Positions 8,348 to 17,782 are shown, counted from the stretch's first letter. The stretch is 64,000 bases of DNA from Janthinobacterium lividum (GCF_034424625.1 NZ_CP139976.1:2170001-2234000); one strand, 5' to 3'. Made by a program: numbers and translations. The notes: a model not told the origin generated them from the letters alone.

Positions 8348-9316
8348 ATGCTTTCCTATCTGGTCTATCTGTTCCTCTTCCTGGCCGTGCTGCTGCTGGT
8401 GGCTGGCGCCTGGCTGGCGTGGCAAGCGGCGCGGGGGGCGGGCGCGGCGCGGGTGGCGCGGCGCCTGCAGGGCATGTACACGGCCAGCGATGGCGAACAG
8501 GCGCTGTCGATCACCAAGCAGCGCCCGCTGAGCGCCCATTCCTTGCTGCACGGCGTGCTGGAAGGCTTGCCCGGCGCGCGGCGCCTCGATCAGCTGCTGC
8601 TGCAGGCCGGCATGCGCTGGTTCGTGGCCGGCTTCCTCGGCTATTGCGCACTTGGCGGGACGGCCGGCCTGCTGCTGGCCGGTGCGCTGCCCCTGCCATG
8701 GTATGTGCGCCTGGGCCTGGGCGCGGGCGGCGCCGCACTGCCGTATCTGCTGGTGCGCCGCGCCAGGAGCAAGCGGCTGGTGCGCATCGAGCAGCAATTG
8801 CCGGACGCGCTCGACCTGATGAGCCGCGCCATGCGCGCCGGCCATGCCTTTCCCACCGCGCTGAAAATGGTGGGCGAGGAAATGACGGGACCGCTGGCCG
8901 ACGAGTTCCGCGCCGTGTTCGACGAAGTCAGTTTCGGCGTCGCCATGGCCGATGCGCTGGGCAACCTGGCCACGCGCGTGCCCAGCACGGACTTGCGCTA
9001 TTTCGTCATCGCCGTGCTGATCCAGCGCGAAACGGGCGGCAACCTGACTGAATTGCTGAGCAGCATCAGCGCCATCATCCGCGACCGCCTGAAATTGCTG
9101 GGCCAGGTGCGCGTGCTGTCGGCCGAAGGGCGCATGTCGGCCTGGGTCCTGGGCTTGCTGCCGTTCGGCGCGGCGTTGATGATGCATTTGATGAATCCGC
9201 AGTTTATTGCTGTGCTGTACACGGATGGTGGCGGGCGCAAGATGGTCGGCGTATCGCTGGGCTTGCTGATGCTGGGCGTGATCTGCATCAGAAAAATTAT
9301 CAATATCCGGGTATAA
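8348..9316 (+). CDS. tadB: TadB inner-membrane platform protein
   Basis: 322 residues. N-terminal membrane helix ([20 protein letters not shown]), two central membrane segments, a type II secretion F domain at about 155-285 ([18 protein letters not shown], then [19 protein letters not shown]), and C-terminal membrane helices. Known role: one half of the inner-membrane platform contacted by the TadA motor. It starts 6 nt after tadA and precedes tadC by 18 nt, so the three are clearly co-transcribed. Confidence 0.92.
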   Translation: MLSYLVYLFLFLAVLLLVAGAWLAWQAARGAGAARVARRLQGMYTASDGEQALSITKQRPLSAHSLLHGVLEGLPGARRLDQLLLQAGMRWFVAGFLGYCALGGTAGLLLAGALPLPWYVRLGLGAGGAALPYLLVRRARSKRLVRIEQQLPDALDLMSRAMRAGHAFPTALKMVGEEMTGPLADEFRAVFDEVSFGVAMADALGNLATRVPSTDLRYFVIAVLIQRETGGNLTELLSSISAIIRDRLKLLGQVRVLSAEGRMSAWVLGLLPFGAALMMHLMNPQFIAVLYTDGGGRKMVGVSLGLLMLGVICIRKIINIRV

Positions 9317-9334
9317 GATGAAAGAAAAGACACG

Positions 9335-10276
9335 ATGAACACGATGAGTGCGGCGCAGCTGGCTTTGCTGGGCCTGCTGTTCCTGATTGTCTTCGCGCTG
9401 GCCTTGCTGGTGTTGCGCCTGCTCACTGGCAGTGCCGTGCAGGAGCGGCTGCAGGCGCTGGGCGATGGGGGCGCCGCCAGCGATGGCGGGCGCCATGCCA
9501 GGCGGCGATGGCTGGTGCACGCCGTCAGCCTGACGCGTCCGCTGGCCAGGTTGTCGCTGCCGGACGAAGGCTGGGAAAGTTCGCCCATCCGCAGCCGCTT
9601 CGTCCATGCCGGCTGGCGCAGCCAGGCCGCGCCCGCGCTGTTTTATGCGGCCAAGACAGGCTTGTTCGTGGGCTTGCCGCTGCTGGCGTATTTTCTGCTG
9701 CGCCAGGGCGGACACAATATGCTGTTGTGGCTGGTCGCGGCGGCCGCCCTCGGTTATTACCTGCCCAATGCCTGGCTGTCGCACTGCCTGAAACAGCGTC
9801 AGCGCGAAGTGTTCGAAACCTTTCCCGATGCACTGGACCTGATGACGGTGTGCGTCGAAGCGGGGCTGGCGATGGATGCGGCGCTGGCGCGCGTGGCGCA
9901 GGAAATCGGCCTGAAAAGCGCCGTCCTGGCCGAAGAGCTGCAACTGGTGACGCTGGAATTGCGCGCTGGCAGCGCCAAGGACAAGGCCTTGCGCAACCTG
10001 GCCTTGCGCACGGGAGTGGACGATGTGGACGCGCTGGTGACCCTGCTGATCCAGGCCGAGCGCTTCGGCACGAGCATCGCCGCGTCGCTGCGCGTGCAAT
10101 CCGACCAGCTGCGCACCAAGCGGCGCCAGCGGGCCGAGGAAACGGCGGCCAGGATCGCCCTCAAGCTGCTGTTTCCGCTGATCTTTTTCATCTTCCCGTC
10201 GCTGATGGTGGTGCTGATGGGGCCGGCGTTCCTGCAGATTTACCGCGTGCTGCTGCCGGCCATGCGGGGCAGCTGA
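9335..10276 (+). CDS. tadC: TadC inner-membrane platform protein
   Basis: 313 residues. N-terminal hydrophobic segment, then a type II secretion F domain at about 165-290 with FPDALDLMTVCVEAGLAMDAAL and LIQAERFGTSIAASLRVQSDQLR, and a C-terminal membrane helix (LLFPLIFFIFPSLMVVLMG). It is the second platform protein, paralogous to TadB. This is the last gene of the operon; a strong terminator begins 15 nt after the stop. No TadD TPR lipoprotein or TadG gene follows here, so any further tad genes would lie left of the window. Confidence 0.92.
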   Translation: MNTMSAAQLALLGLLFLIVFALALLVLRLLTGSAVQERLQALGDGGAASDGGRHARRRWLVHAVSLTRPLARLSLPDEGWESSPIRSRFVHAGWRSQAAPALFYAAKTGLFVGLPLLAYFLLRQGGHNMLLWLVAAAALGYYLPNAWLSHCLKQRQREVFETFPDALDLMTVCVEAGLAMDAALARVAQEIGLKSAVLAEELQLVTLELRAGSAKDKALRNLALRTGVDDVDALVTLLIQAERFGTSIAASLRVQSDQLRTKRRQRAEETAARIALKLLFPLIFFIFPSLMVVLMGPAFLQIYRVLLPAMRGS

Positions 10277-10291
10277 GGGCTGGCCGGGCCG

Positions 10292-10329
10292 AAAAAAAAG
10301 CTGCCGGAGTCGCCTCCGGCAGCTTTTTT
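10292..10329. terminator. Bidirectional intrinsic terminator, tadC / suhB
   Basis: A-tract, then AGCTGCCGGAG with loop TCG and CTCCGGCAGCT, then a T-tract. The long perfect stem flanked by A and T runs serves both the tad operon and the convergent suhB gene. Confidence 0.93.
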
Positions 10330-10350
10330 ACGTCACACCGCGCCTGGCAA

Positions 10351-11142
10351 TCAGGCGAATGGCGTCAGCAGGGTGATCATCTGGCCAAAGATCTTCGGGC
10401 TGGCGGCGATGACGTCGCCCTTGTACAGGTAGTCCGATTCGCCGGAAAATTCACCGACGATGCCGCCCGATTCCGTGATCATCAGGGCGCCGGCGGCGAT
10501 ATCCCAAGGCTTCAAGCCTTTTTCGTAGAAGCCGTCCAGGCGGCCGCAGGCGACGTAGGCCAGGTCCAGCGCGGCCGAGCCGGCGCGGCGCACGCCCTGG
10601 CTGCGTTCGCCCATGATCGCGTACATCTTCAGGTATTCGTCCAGCGCGCGGGCGCTGCCGGCCACGTAGCCGGTGCCCAGCAGGGCGTTCGAGATGCGGT
10701 CCAGTTTGGTGACGCGGATGCGTTTTTCGTTCAGGTAGGCGCCGGCGCCCTTGGTGGCCGTGAACAGGTCGTTGCGCACCGGGTCGTAGATGACGGCTTG
10801 CGTGACGACGCCGCGATGCGCGAGGGCGATCGAGATGCAGTATTGGGGGAAGCCGTGGATGAAGTTGGTGGTGCCGTCCAGCGGATCGATGATCCACTGA
10901 TATTCATTCTCGTCGTGCGAGTTGGCGGAAGCTCCCGATTCCTCAGCCAGGAACGCGTGGTCCGGGTAGGCTTTGGACAGCACCTCGATGATGGCTTGTT
11001 CGGCCGCCTGGTCGACGTCAGTGACGAAATCGTTATGTTGTTTTTCCGTGACGACGACGCGGTCGAGGTCAAAAGAGGCGCGATTGATGACGGCGGCGCC
11101 GCGGCGGGCGGCTTTGATCGCCGTGTTGAGCATTGGGTGCAT
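10351..11142 (-). CDS. suhB: Inositol-1-monophosphatase SuhB
   Basis: 263 residues from the ATG at 11142. GGAAG is well spaced upstream, and the start [14 protein letters not shown] matches the family better than an ATG 21 nt further up. Metal-binding motifs of the FIG superfamily are present: an Asp in [24 protein letters not shown] and [14 protein letters not shown]. Known role: Mg-dependent hydrolysis of myo-inositol monophosphates. In enterics SuhB also takes part in rRNA antitermination. It is divergent from trmJ, an arrangement also common elsewhere. Confidence 0.93.
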   Translation of the reverse strand: MHPMLNTAIKAARRGAAVINRASFDLDRVVVTEKQHNDFVTDVDQAAEQAIIEVLSKAYPDHAFLAEESGASANSHDENEYQWIIDPLDGTTNFIHGFPQYCISIALAHRGVVTQAVIYDPVRNDLFTATKGAGAYLNEKRIRVTKLDRISNALLGTGYVAGSARALDEYLKMYAIMGERSQGVRRAGSAALDLAYVACGRLDGFYEKGLKPWDIAAGALMITESGGIVGEFSGESDYLYKGDVIAASPKIFGQMITLLTPFA

Positions 11143-11328
11143 GTGAGCTTCCGTTAAAAGCACGCGACCGCCCAGCGTCGCCTTTCGGCGCCGGTACGAT
11201 AGAGTGCAAGAATGAATTAAAGAGCGGAGCGGTGCCGAAGTGGTTAAAATCCCGGCCTGGAGTCAGCGTTTTGTGACTCCGTTTCCCGAAATTTCCTGTA
11301 TCGATACCGCGCAATAGCGCTATTTTAA

Positions 11329-12093
11329 ATGAATCTGCCCGAAATCAACACGTCTCTTTTCAAACGCCTGCGATTTATTCTTGTCGAAACTAGTCGCTCT
11401 GGCAACATTGGCGCCGTCGCGCGGGCCATGAAAACGATGGGTTTTTCCGATCTGGTACTGGTCAATCCCCGCTTTCCCGATGCCTTGACGGACGCGGAAG
11501 CGGTGGCCTTCGCCAGCGGCGCGCAGGATATCCTGTCGGGCGCGCGCATCGTCGGCTCGATCGCCGAGGCGCTCGAAGGCTGCAATTACGCGGCGGCCGT
11601 CTCAGCCCGCCTGCGCGAATTTTCTCCGCCCGTCACGGCCCCGCGCGCCATCGCGGCCCAACTGGCGGCCAGCGAAGACTTGCACGCGGCCGTCATCTTC
11701 GGCAACGAGCGCTTCGGCTTGCCCAACGAGATCGTCGAGCAGTGCAATGTGCTGATCAACATCCCCGCCAACCCCGAGTATTCCTCGCTGAACCTGTCGC
11801 AGGCGGCGCAGGTCGTCGCCTATGAATGCCGCGTGGCGGCCCTCGGCGATGGGCAGATCGCCAGTCCCGTCGGTTTCCATGGCGACGCGGCCAGCCTGGC
11901 GCAGGTCGACGGCATGTACGCACATCTGGAACAGGCGCTGGTGGCCATCGACTTCCTCGACGCGGACAACCCGAAAAAACTCATGCCAAGGCTGAAACGC
12001 CTGTTTTCGCGCACGGGGCTGGAAACGGAAGAAGTCAATATCCTGCGCGGCATCGCGCGGCATATCCTGGCGGTAGCGAAAAAAGGCCCATGA
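11329..12093 (+). CDS. trmJ: tRNA (cytidine/uridine-2'-O-)-methyltransferase TrmJ
   Basis: 254 residues. A SPOUT-fold domain fills the N-terminal two thirds: ILVETSRSGNIGAVARAMK at about 17-35, then IFGNERFGLPNEIV and the knot segment NPEYSSLNLSQAAQVVAYE. A helical C-terminal extension (about 185-254) is typical of TrmJ. Known role: 2'-O-methylation of nucleotide 32 in several tRNAs, using SAM. No clear Shine-Dalgarno precedes the ATG. Its stop overlaps the start of the LysR gene (ATGA). Confidence 0.92.
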   Translation: MNLPEINTSLFKRLRFILVETSRSGNIGAVARAMKTMGFSDLVLVNPRFPDALTDAEAVAFASGAQDILSGARIVGSIAEALEGCNYAAAVSARLREFSPPVTAPRAIAAQLAASEDLHAAVIFGNERFGLPNEIVEQCNVLINIPANPEYSSLNLSQAAQVVAYECRVAALGDGQIASPVGFHGDAASLAQVDGMYAHLEQALVAIDFLDADNPKKLMPRLKRLFSRTGLETEEVNILRGIARHILAVAKKGP

Positions 12094-12992
12094 TAGAGAC
12101 CCGGCTGCTGCGCCAGTTCATCGCCGTCGCCGAGGAACTCAATTTCCGCCGCGCGGCCGAGCGGCTGCACATGGCGCAGCCGCCGTTGTCGCAGGCGATA
12201 TTGCGGCTGGAAGAAGCGCTCGGCTATCCCGTATTCGAGCGCACGAACCGCAAGGTCAGCCTGACGCCTGCCGGCATGGCTTTCCTGGCCACGGCGCGCC
12301 AGGTGCTGGCCAGCCTGGAAGAGGGCGTGGCGGCCACGCGCCGGGTGGCGCAGGGCATCGAGGGCCACTTGCGCTTGAGCTTTATCCACATCACGCCGTA
12401 TGCCCACGTATTGAATGCCTTGCGCGCGTTTCGCGCCGCTTCACCCGCCGTGCAGTTCACCTTGCGCGAAGCGTCGACGCAGCAGCAGGTCGAGTGGCTG
12501 GAAAGAGGCGAGGTCGATATCGCCCTGCTGCGCGCGCCGGGACGCAGCACGCCGGGCTTGCGCTTCGAGCGCCTGTCCGGCGAAGACATCGTGATCGCGC
12601 TGCCATCCGGCCACCGCTGCGCGGGGCTGACGCGCGTGGACCTGGCGGACCTGGCCGGTGACGATTTCGTCGCCTCGCCGCGCGAGCTGGGCCAGGGTTT
12701 CCACGACCAGCTGGCCAGCCTGTGCCTGCACGCGGGCTTCGTGCCGCACGTGGCGCAGCAGGCGCGCCGTTTGCAAACGGTGCTGGGACTGGTGGCGGCC
12801 GGCTTCGGCGTGGCCCTGCTGCCGGCCAGCCTGGCCGCCTGCGCGCCAGCGGGCGTCGTCATGCTGCCGCTGCACAGCGATGCGCCCGAACCGTTGCGCC
12901 AGCTTGACCTGTACATGGCATGGGATCCGCAGCGCACGTCTCCCGTGCGCGAGCGGCTGCTGGCGCAACTGCGGCACTTTTCCGTCTATTGA
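12090..12992 (+). CDS. LysR-family transcriptional regulator
   Basis: 300 residues. The winged helix-turn-helix is at about 1-65: LRQFIAVAEELNFRRAAERL, then QPPLSQAILRLEEALGYPVF. A periplasmic-binding-like effector domain covers about 90-295. The ATG overlaps the trmJ stop by 4 bases, so it may be partly coupled to trmJ. An MFS exporter gene follows 90 nt downstream in the same direction, separated by a 17-bp palindrome that could be a terminator or operator. Regulation of that exporter is plausible but not shown. Confidence 0.88.
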   Translation: MIETRLLRQFIAVAEELNFRRAAERLHMAQPPLSQAILRLEEALGYPVFERTNRKVSLTPAGMAFLATARQVLASLEEGVAATRRVAQGIEGHLRLSFIHITPYAHVLNALRAFRAASPAVQFTLREASTQQQVEWLERGEVDIALLRAPGRSTPGLRFERLSGEDIVIALPSGHRCAGLTRVDLADLAGDDFVASPRELGQGFHDQLASLCLHAGFVPHVAQQARRLQTVLGLVAAGFGVALLPASLAACAPAGVVMLPLHSDAPEPLRQLDLYMAWDPQRTSPVRERLLAQLRHFSVY

Positions 12993-13010
12993 GACTTTCA
13001 AAGTCTCGTT
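12991..13010 (+). terminator. 17-bp palindrome with T-run after the LysR gene
   Basis: GAGACTTTCAAAGTCTC at 12991-13007 is a perfect odd-centred palindrome that overlaps the LysR stop codon and is followed by GTTTT. As RNA it can fold as a 6-bp stem with a 5-nt loop, so it may be a weak terminator. As DNA it has the symmetry of an operator upstream of the MFS gene. I cannot choose between the two. Confidence 0.5.
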
Positions 13011-13082
13011 TTAAGATAAATAAGATATTTTACAGATGGTGAACGAGGGGCCAGCATGGCGTTTTGATTGTCAGGAACTGCC

Positions 13083-14267
13083 ATGTCCACCATGTCCTCG
13101 CGCACAGTGCTGCCGTCCGCCACGCTGCCACTTTCCATTTACCTGCTCTCCCTGTGCAGCTTTGCCTTCGGCTTGTGCGAATTCATCGCCGCCGGCCTGT
13201 TGACCCCCATGGCGCGCGACTTGCACGCCAGCGTGGCGGCGGCCGGCGGCGCCATCGCCGCGTATGCGCTGGGGGCGGCCATCGGCGCGCCCATCCTGAC
13301 GGCCATGCTGGCGCGCCGGCCCGTGCGCCAGGTGCTGGTGGCCACCATGCTCGTGCTGGCGGCCGGCAGCGTGGCCATGGCGGCCGCGCCAGCGCTGGGC
13401 GCGCTGCTGGGGGTGCGCTTTGCCGTCGGCCTCGCGCATGGCGTGTTCATGGCGGTGGCGTCGCATGCGGCCACCAGCCTGGTCGACCCGTCCCGCGCGG
13501 GACGGGCGCTGTCCATCGTCTGGCTGGGCCTGACCCTGGCGCTGGCCGGCGGCGTGCCGCTGGGGACGTGGCTGGGCGCCGTCTCGTCATGGCGCTGGGT
13601 TTTCGCGGCCATCGGCGTGCTGGCCCTGTGCGGCGGCGCCGGCCTGCGCTTGGCCATGCCGGCCGCGCGCCAGCAGGCCGCCGCCGCATCAGCGCTGGCC
13701 AGCCTGCGCGCCATCCTGCAACCGCCGCTGCTGATGGCGGCCGGCGTGGCGGCGCTGGTCAGCGTGGCTACCTTCAGCTTTTTCACGTATGTCTCGCCCT
13801 TCCTGCTGCAGCTGGGCAGGCTCGATGCGGGCTGGCTGGGCGCCGCCATGCTGTGCTTTGGCGTGTGCGCCATCGGCGGCAACCTGCTGGGCGGCTGGTG
13901 CGCGGATCGCCCCCACGCGCTGCGTGCCACCGTGCTGGCCCTGGCCGCGCTGGCGCTCAATCTGCTGGGGTTTTATCTGCTGCGCGCCCAGCCCGTGGCC
14001 ATGCTGGCCCTGTGCGGCACTTTGGGCTTGCTGTTCTTTGCCCTCGTCACCCTGTCCACCATGCGGCTGCTACGCCTGGCGCAACGGCATTGCCCGGGCA
14101 GCGACGCCGTGGCGGCGGGCCTGAATATCGCCGCCTTCAATGCGGGCACGGCCTTTGGCGGCGCGCTGGGAGGTGCGCTGATCGTCGCTTTTGGCTTGCC
14201 CAGCATTGCCATCGGCGGCGCGCTGGCGGCGCTGCTGGCCATGCTGCTGCTATGGTTTCAGGCGTAA
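13083..14267 (+). CDS. MFS transporter (AraJ/sugar-efflux or drug-efflux type)
   Basis: 394 residues from the ATG at 13083, preceded by AGGA; a TTG 15 nt upstream is also in frame. About 12 hydrophobic segments. The start SIYLLSLCSFAFGLCEFIAAG resembles the AraJ/CmlA/SotB group (usual motif FxxGxxEF). The loop 2-3 motif is reduced to ARRPVRQVL. Known family role: proton-driven export of sugars or small drugs. The substrate cannot be read from sequence. It stands alone, after the LysR gene, with its own terminator. Confidence 0.85.
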   Translation: MSTMSSRTVLPSATLPLSIYLLSLCSFAFGLCEFIAAGLLTPMARDLHASVAAAGGAIAAYALGAAIGAPILTAMLARRPVRQVLVATMLVLAAGSVAMAAAPALGALLGVRFAVGLAHGVFMAVASHAATSLVDPSRAGRALSIVWLGLTLALAGGVPLGTWLGAVSSWRWVFAAIGVLALCGGAGLRLAMPAARQQAAAASALASLRAILQPPLLMAAGVAALVSVATFSFFTYVSPFLLQLGRLDAGWLGAAMLCFGVCAIGGNLLGGWCADRPHALRATVLALAALALNLLGFYLLRAQPVAMLALCGTLGLLFFALVTLSTMRLLRLAQRHCPGSDAVAAGLNIAAFNAGTAFGGALGGALIVAFGLPSIAIGGALAALLAMLLLWFQA

Positions 14268-14293
14268 AAACTAGACTCTCCGCTCTAGTTTTT
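14266..14293 (+). terminator. Intrinsic terminator of the MFS gene
   Basis: AAAAACTAGA (14266-14275), loop CTCTCCGC, TCTAGTTTTT (14284-14293): a perfect 10-bp stem ending in T's. It overlaps the stop codon. Confidence 0.75.
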
Positions 14294-14364
14294 GCGTTCA
14301 AACGCCCACTGCCTTTGGCGTACACTGGCCTGCAAAAGGCGGTATAAAACAAGGGGATAGGGGT

Positions 14365-14886
14365 ATGCAACGCAGATCGTTTCTGAAACTGGGCGTGCTC
14401 GGCGCCTGCGCGCTGGCCGCCGGAGGGGCGGCCTATCGCCTGGTGCGCGGGCCGGCGCCACCAGGCCACTTCGTGCTCGATGGCGCGGCGCGCGCGGCGC
14501 TGGCGGCCATCGTGCCGGCCATGCTGGGCAGCGCGCTGCCGCGGGAAGCCCCCGCGCGGGCCGCGGCGCTCGATGGCGCCATCGCCGGCGTGGACACGGC
14601 CATCCGTGGCTTGCCCCTGGCGGCGCAGCAGGAGGTGCAGGATCTGTTTGGTCTGCTGGCGCTGGCACCCGCGCGGCGCTTCGTCGCCGGCGTGCATGGC
14701 GGCTGGCGCGAAGCCGATCCCGCCCAGGTGGCCGCCTTTCTGCAGTCGTGGCGCACGCACCGCCTGGCTACCCTGCAGACGGCCTATCTGGCCCTGCATG
14801 ATCTGATCCTCGGCGCCTGGTATGCCGATGCCGCCCACTGGGCCGCCATCGGCTATCCGGGACCGCTGCCCGAACTGAGCGCATAA
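14365..14886 (+). CDS. Twin-arginine small subunit, gluconate 2-dehydrogenase subunit 3-like
   Basis: 173 residues. The N-terminus, MQRRSFLKLGVLGACALAAGG, has the RRSFLK twin-arginine motif and a hydrophobic stretch, so Tat export is likely. The helical body resembles the small subunit (subunit 3 family) of membrane-bound FAD dehydrogenases such as gluconate 2-dehydrogenase. A strong GGGGATAGGGG ribosome site precedes the ATG. The GMC-type catalytic subunit follows 7 nt downstream, as expected for this pairing. It probably acts as the periplasmic chaperone or export partner of the catalytic subunit, which lacks its own signal. Confidence 0.75.
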   Translation: MQRRSFLKLGVLGACALAAGGAAYRLVRGPAPPGHFVLDGAARAALAAIVPAMLGSALPREAPARAAALDGAIAGVDTAIRGLPLAAQQEVQDLFGLLALAPARRFVAGVHGGWREADPAQVAAFLQSWRTHRLATLQTAYLALHDLILGAWYADAAHWAAIGYPGPLPELSA

Positions 14887-14893
14887 GGCATCC

Positions 14894-16528
14894 ATGAGCA
14901 CCTCTCCCATTCTTGACCCCATCGCCATCGGCGTGGCCAGCGGCTGGAACGTCACCGACGCCAGCACCGTGGCCGCCGACCGTACGCTGGAAGCCGACGT
15001 GGTCATCATCGGCAGCGGCGCCGGCGGCGGCGTGACGGCGGAAATCCTCGCGCTGGCAGGCTTGAAAGTCTTGATCGTCGAGGAGGGCGGCTTGAAGTCC
15101 TCGCAAGACTTCAAGATGCGCGAAGCGGACGCCTATCCCGCGCTGTACCAGGAATCGGCCGCGCGCAAGACGCGCGACAAGGCGATCAATATCCTGCAGG
15201 GGCGCACCGTGGGCGGTTCGACCACCGTCAACTGGACCTCGAGCTTCCGCACACCGCCCGGCACCCTCGAATACTGGCGCAAGCATTTTGGCTTGTCCGG
15301 CTATTCCATCGATGCCATGGCGCCGTGGTTCGCCATGATGGAAAAACGCCTGCACGTGAGCGACTGGGCCGCGCCACCCAATGAAAACAACGACTTATTG
15401 CGCCGTGGCGCCACGGCGCTGGGCATTCCCACGGCCGCCATCCGGCGCAACGTGAACGGCTGCTGGAACCTTGGCTACTGCGGCATGGGTTGCCCGACCA
15501 ACGCCAAGCAGTCGATGCTGGTGACGACGATCCCGTCGGCGCTGGCGCTGGGCGCGGGCCTGCTCGTGCATGCGCGCGCCGAGCGTTTCAGCTTCAAGGG
15601 CGAGCGCATCGACAGCCTGCAGGTGACGGCGCTGGACGCGGCGGGGCAAGTGCCCACGGGCGTGCGCCTCACCTTGCGCGCCAAGCACTTCGTGCTGGCC
15701 GGCGGCGCCATCAACTCGCCGGCGCTGCTGCTGCGCTCGCAGGCGCCCGACCCGCACGGCTTGCTGGGAAGGCGCACCTTCTTGCATCCGACGGTGATCT
15801 CGGCGGGCCTGTTCCCGCAGCGCGTCGACGCTTATGCGGGCGCGCCGCAGACGATTTATTCCGACCATTTCCTGCACACGGCGCCCATCGATGGTCCCAT
15901 CGGCTACAAGCTCGAAGCGCCGCCGCTGCATCCGCTGCTGATGGCCACCACCATGGGCGGTTTCGGCGATGAACACGCGCGCACCATGCGCGAATTCCCC
16001 CATGCGCATGGCTTGCTGGCCCTGCTGCGCGACGGCTTTCACCATGATTCGGCGGGCGGCACGGTATCGATCGACAGCTTCGGTGCGCCCGTGCTCGACT
16101 ATCCGCTCACGCCTTTTATGTGGGATGGCGTGCGGCGCGCGCTGCTGTCGATGGCGGAAATCCAGTTCGCCGCCGGCGCGAAAAGTGTCTATCCCGTGCA
16201 TGAAATGGCCAGCCATTACACCAGCTGGGCGCAGGCGAAGCAGGCGATCGGCGATTTGCCGATGAAGGTGCTGCTGGCGCGGGTGGTGTCGGCCCACGTG
16301 ATGGGCGGCTGCGCCATGTCGGACGATGCGCGCCTGGGCGTGGCGGGTGCCGATGGCCGCTACCACGGCGTGCGCAACCTGTCCGTGCACGACGGCTCGC
16401 TGCTGCCCACGTCGATAGGCGCCAATCCGCAATTGACGCTGTATGCGCTGGCCGCGCGCCTGGCCAGCGGCCTGGCGCGGGAGCTGACGGGAAAACCGGC
16501 GCCCGTGCCCGTTCCAGCGCCAGCATGA
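14894..16528 (+). CDS. GMC-family FAD-dependent oxidoreductase
   Basis: 544 residues. The FAD-binding Rossmann motif is VVIIGSGAGGGVTAEILA at about 36-53, followed by the GMC signature region QGRTVGGSTTVNW. C-terminal GMC domain with HVMGGCAMSDD and SIGANPQLTLYALAARLA. No signal peptide is visible, so export would depend on the twin-arginine partner upstream. Known family role: oxidation of alcohols, sugars or sterols, passing electrons to a cytochrome or quinone. The substrate is unknown. No cytochrome gene is in this operon; a multiheme cytochrome pair lies near 30.5-32.6 kb. Confidence 0.88.
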   Translation: MSTSPILDPIAIGVASGWNVTDASTVAADRTLEADVVIIGSGAGGGVTAEILALAGLKVLIVEEGGLKSSQDFKMREADAYPALYQESAARKTRDKAINILQGRTVGGSTTVNWTSSFRTPPGTLEYWRKHFGLSGYSIDAMAPWFAMMEKRLHVSDWAAPPNENNDLLRRGATALGIPTAAIRRNVNGCWNLGYCGMGCPTNAKQSMLVTTIPSALALGAGLLVHARAERFSFKGERIDSLQVTALDAAGQVPTGVRLTLRAKHFVLAGGAINSPALLLRSQAPDPHGLLGRRTFLHPTVISAGLFPQRVDAYAGAPQTIYSDHFLHTAPIDGPIGYKLEAPPLHPLLMATTMGGFGDEHARTMREFPHAHGLLALLRDGFHHDSAGGTVSIDSFGAPVLDYPLTPFMWDGVRRALLSMAEIQFAAGAKSVYPVHEMASHYTSWAQAKQAIGDLPMKVLLARVVSAHVMGGCAMSDDARLGVAGADGRYHGVRNLSVHDGSLLPTSIGANPQLTLYALAARLASGLARELTGKPAPVPVPAPA

Positions 16529-17481
16529 TCGCACGCATACTCAAGTGGCTGATGCTGCTGCAAGTGCTGGCCGTGCTGGGGTTGGCGTACCTGGCCATGC
16601 AGGCGTGGGGCGTGGCTTCGCCGGTGCAGGCCGTGTTGCTGGCGCTGGCCATGCTGCTGGCCGTGCGCGCGCTGGTCGTGGCGCGCAATTTTTGGCAGAG
16701 CCGGCGGCTGGGTAGCCCCGTGCCACAGGAATATCAATTGGGTGTGCGGGGGGCCGCGCGGCTGTTCCTGGGCGAACTGCGCGCCACCCTGTGGGCCTCG
16801 TCATGGGGCATGCTGCGTCCGCGCCTGCATGCGGCCGACACAGTCGCTGGCCAGGGCCTGCCGGTGCTGCTGATCCACGGCTATGTGTGCAACCGCGGCT
16901 ACTGGACGCAGCTGAGCCGGCAACTGGCGCGGGCTGGCGTCGTGCACGATGGCGTCGACCTGGAGCCCATCGGCGCCGATATCGAGCAATTTGTGCCCCA
17001 AGTGGAGCAAGCCATCACCGAGCTGCGCGCCCGCACTGGCAGCGACCGCGTGATTCTCGTCGCCCACAGCATGGGCGGCCTGGTGGCGCGCGCCTGGCTG
17101 CGCCGGCATGGCGCGCGGCGTGTCGCCCGCATCATCACCATCGGCACGCCGCACCACGGCACGGCGCTGGCCAACCTGGCGGCAGGCGCGAATGCCCGGC
17201 AGATGAGCCGTATCCATGGCGCGCCGGACGCCTGGCTGGCGCAGCTGGCCGCCAGCGAGACGCCGGAAACGCGCGCCCTGATCACCTCGATTTACTCGCA
17301 CCACGACAATATCGTCGCGCCGCAGTCGTCCGCGCAGCTGCCCGACGCGCGCAATCTGGCCTTCGGCGGCATCGGCCATGTGGCGCTGGCCAGCGATGCG
17401 CGCGTGCTGCGTCAGCTGCTGGAAGAAATCACTATCAAGAACGAAGTCGCCCAGCCTCCGTCTTGCCCGCATTTTTCCTGA
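16525..17481 (+). CDS. Membrane-anchored alpha/beta hydrolase (lipase-like)
   Basis: 318 residues. Two N-terminal hydrophobic segments (about 5-28 and 33-52) are followed by an alpha/beta hydrolase domain: oxyanion-side LLIHGYVCNRGYW, nucleophile elbow VAHSMGGLVAR, TIGTPHHGT, an Asp in HHDNIVAPQSS and a His in GIGHVALASD. This is the triacylglycerol lipase/PGAP1-like pattern. The ATG overlaps the GMC gene stop (ATGA), so it is co-translated with the dehydrogenase. An esterase acting on the same compound class is possible but only inferred. Confidence 0.82.
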   Translation: MIARILKWLMLLQVLAVLGLAYLAMQAWGVASPVQAVLLALAMLLAVRALVVARNFWQSRRLGSPVPQEYQLGVRGAARLFLGELRATLWASSWGMLRPRLHAADTVAGQGLPVLLIHGYVCNRGYWTQLSRQLARAGVVHDGVDLEPIGADIEQFVPQVEQAITELRARTGSDRVILVAHSMGGLVARAWLRRHGARRVARIITIGTPHHGTALANLAAGANARQMSRIHGAPDAWLAQLAASETPETRALITSIYSHHDNIVAPQSSAQLPDARNLAFGGIGHVALASDARVLRQLLEEITIKNEVAQPPSCPHFS

Positions 17482-17782
17482 ATCCTGTTGTGTTTTGTCT
17501 GCATGGCAAGACTGTCTGTTTTGACTCTGCTGTTGCCCCTGTTTAACAACGCCATGGGCAGATAATGCTGTTTTCCGCTGGCGTACTGTATTAAGCTAAG
17601 GTCAGAAGGGCAGCGGGAAAAATTGTTCCTGAGGCCGCTTGCGCCGTTCTGCAGACGTCCGGCGGCCAGATTTTTCTCAGGATCTATGGCAAGATATTGT
17701 AGGATTGTTATGTAGCCCGCGCATGCGAAAAGTTGAACGCAGGCAGAAAATGAGTCCACGTAGTTTTTATTGGGGGCGCTAA
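17482..17782 (+). other. Intergenic region before the REC-GGDEF-EAL gene
   Basis: 301 nt without a gene. GC content is lower than in the flanking genes. I see no clear -35/-10 pair or hairpin. The last part has GGGGG at 17771-17775, which serves as the ribosome site for the TTG start downstream. Confidence 0.5.

Noticed and set aside
7046..10099. Very long open frame (about 1000 codons) on the minus strand opposite tadA-tadB-tadC
   Set aside because: Gln/His/Arg-rich translation with no family pattern; it is the antisense shadow of high-GC coding sequence.
11222..11300. tRNA-like stretch (GGTGCCGAAGTGGTTAAA) between suhB and trmJ
   Set aside because: It resembles a D-arm, but I cannot find an acceptor stem, an anticodon arm or a T-loop (GGTTCGA).
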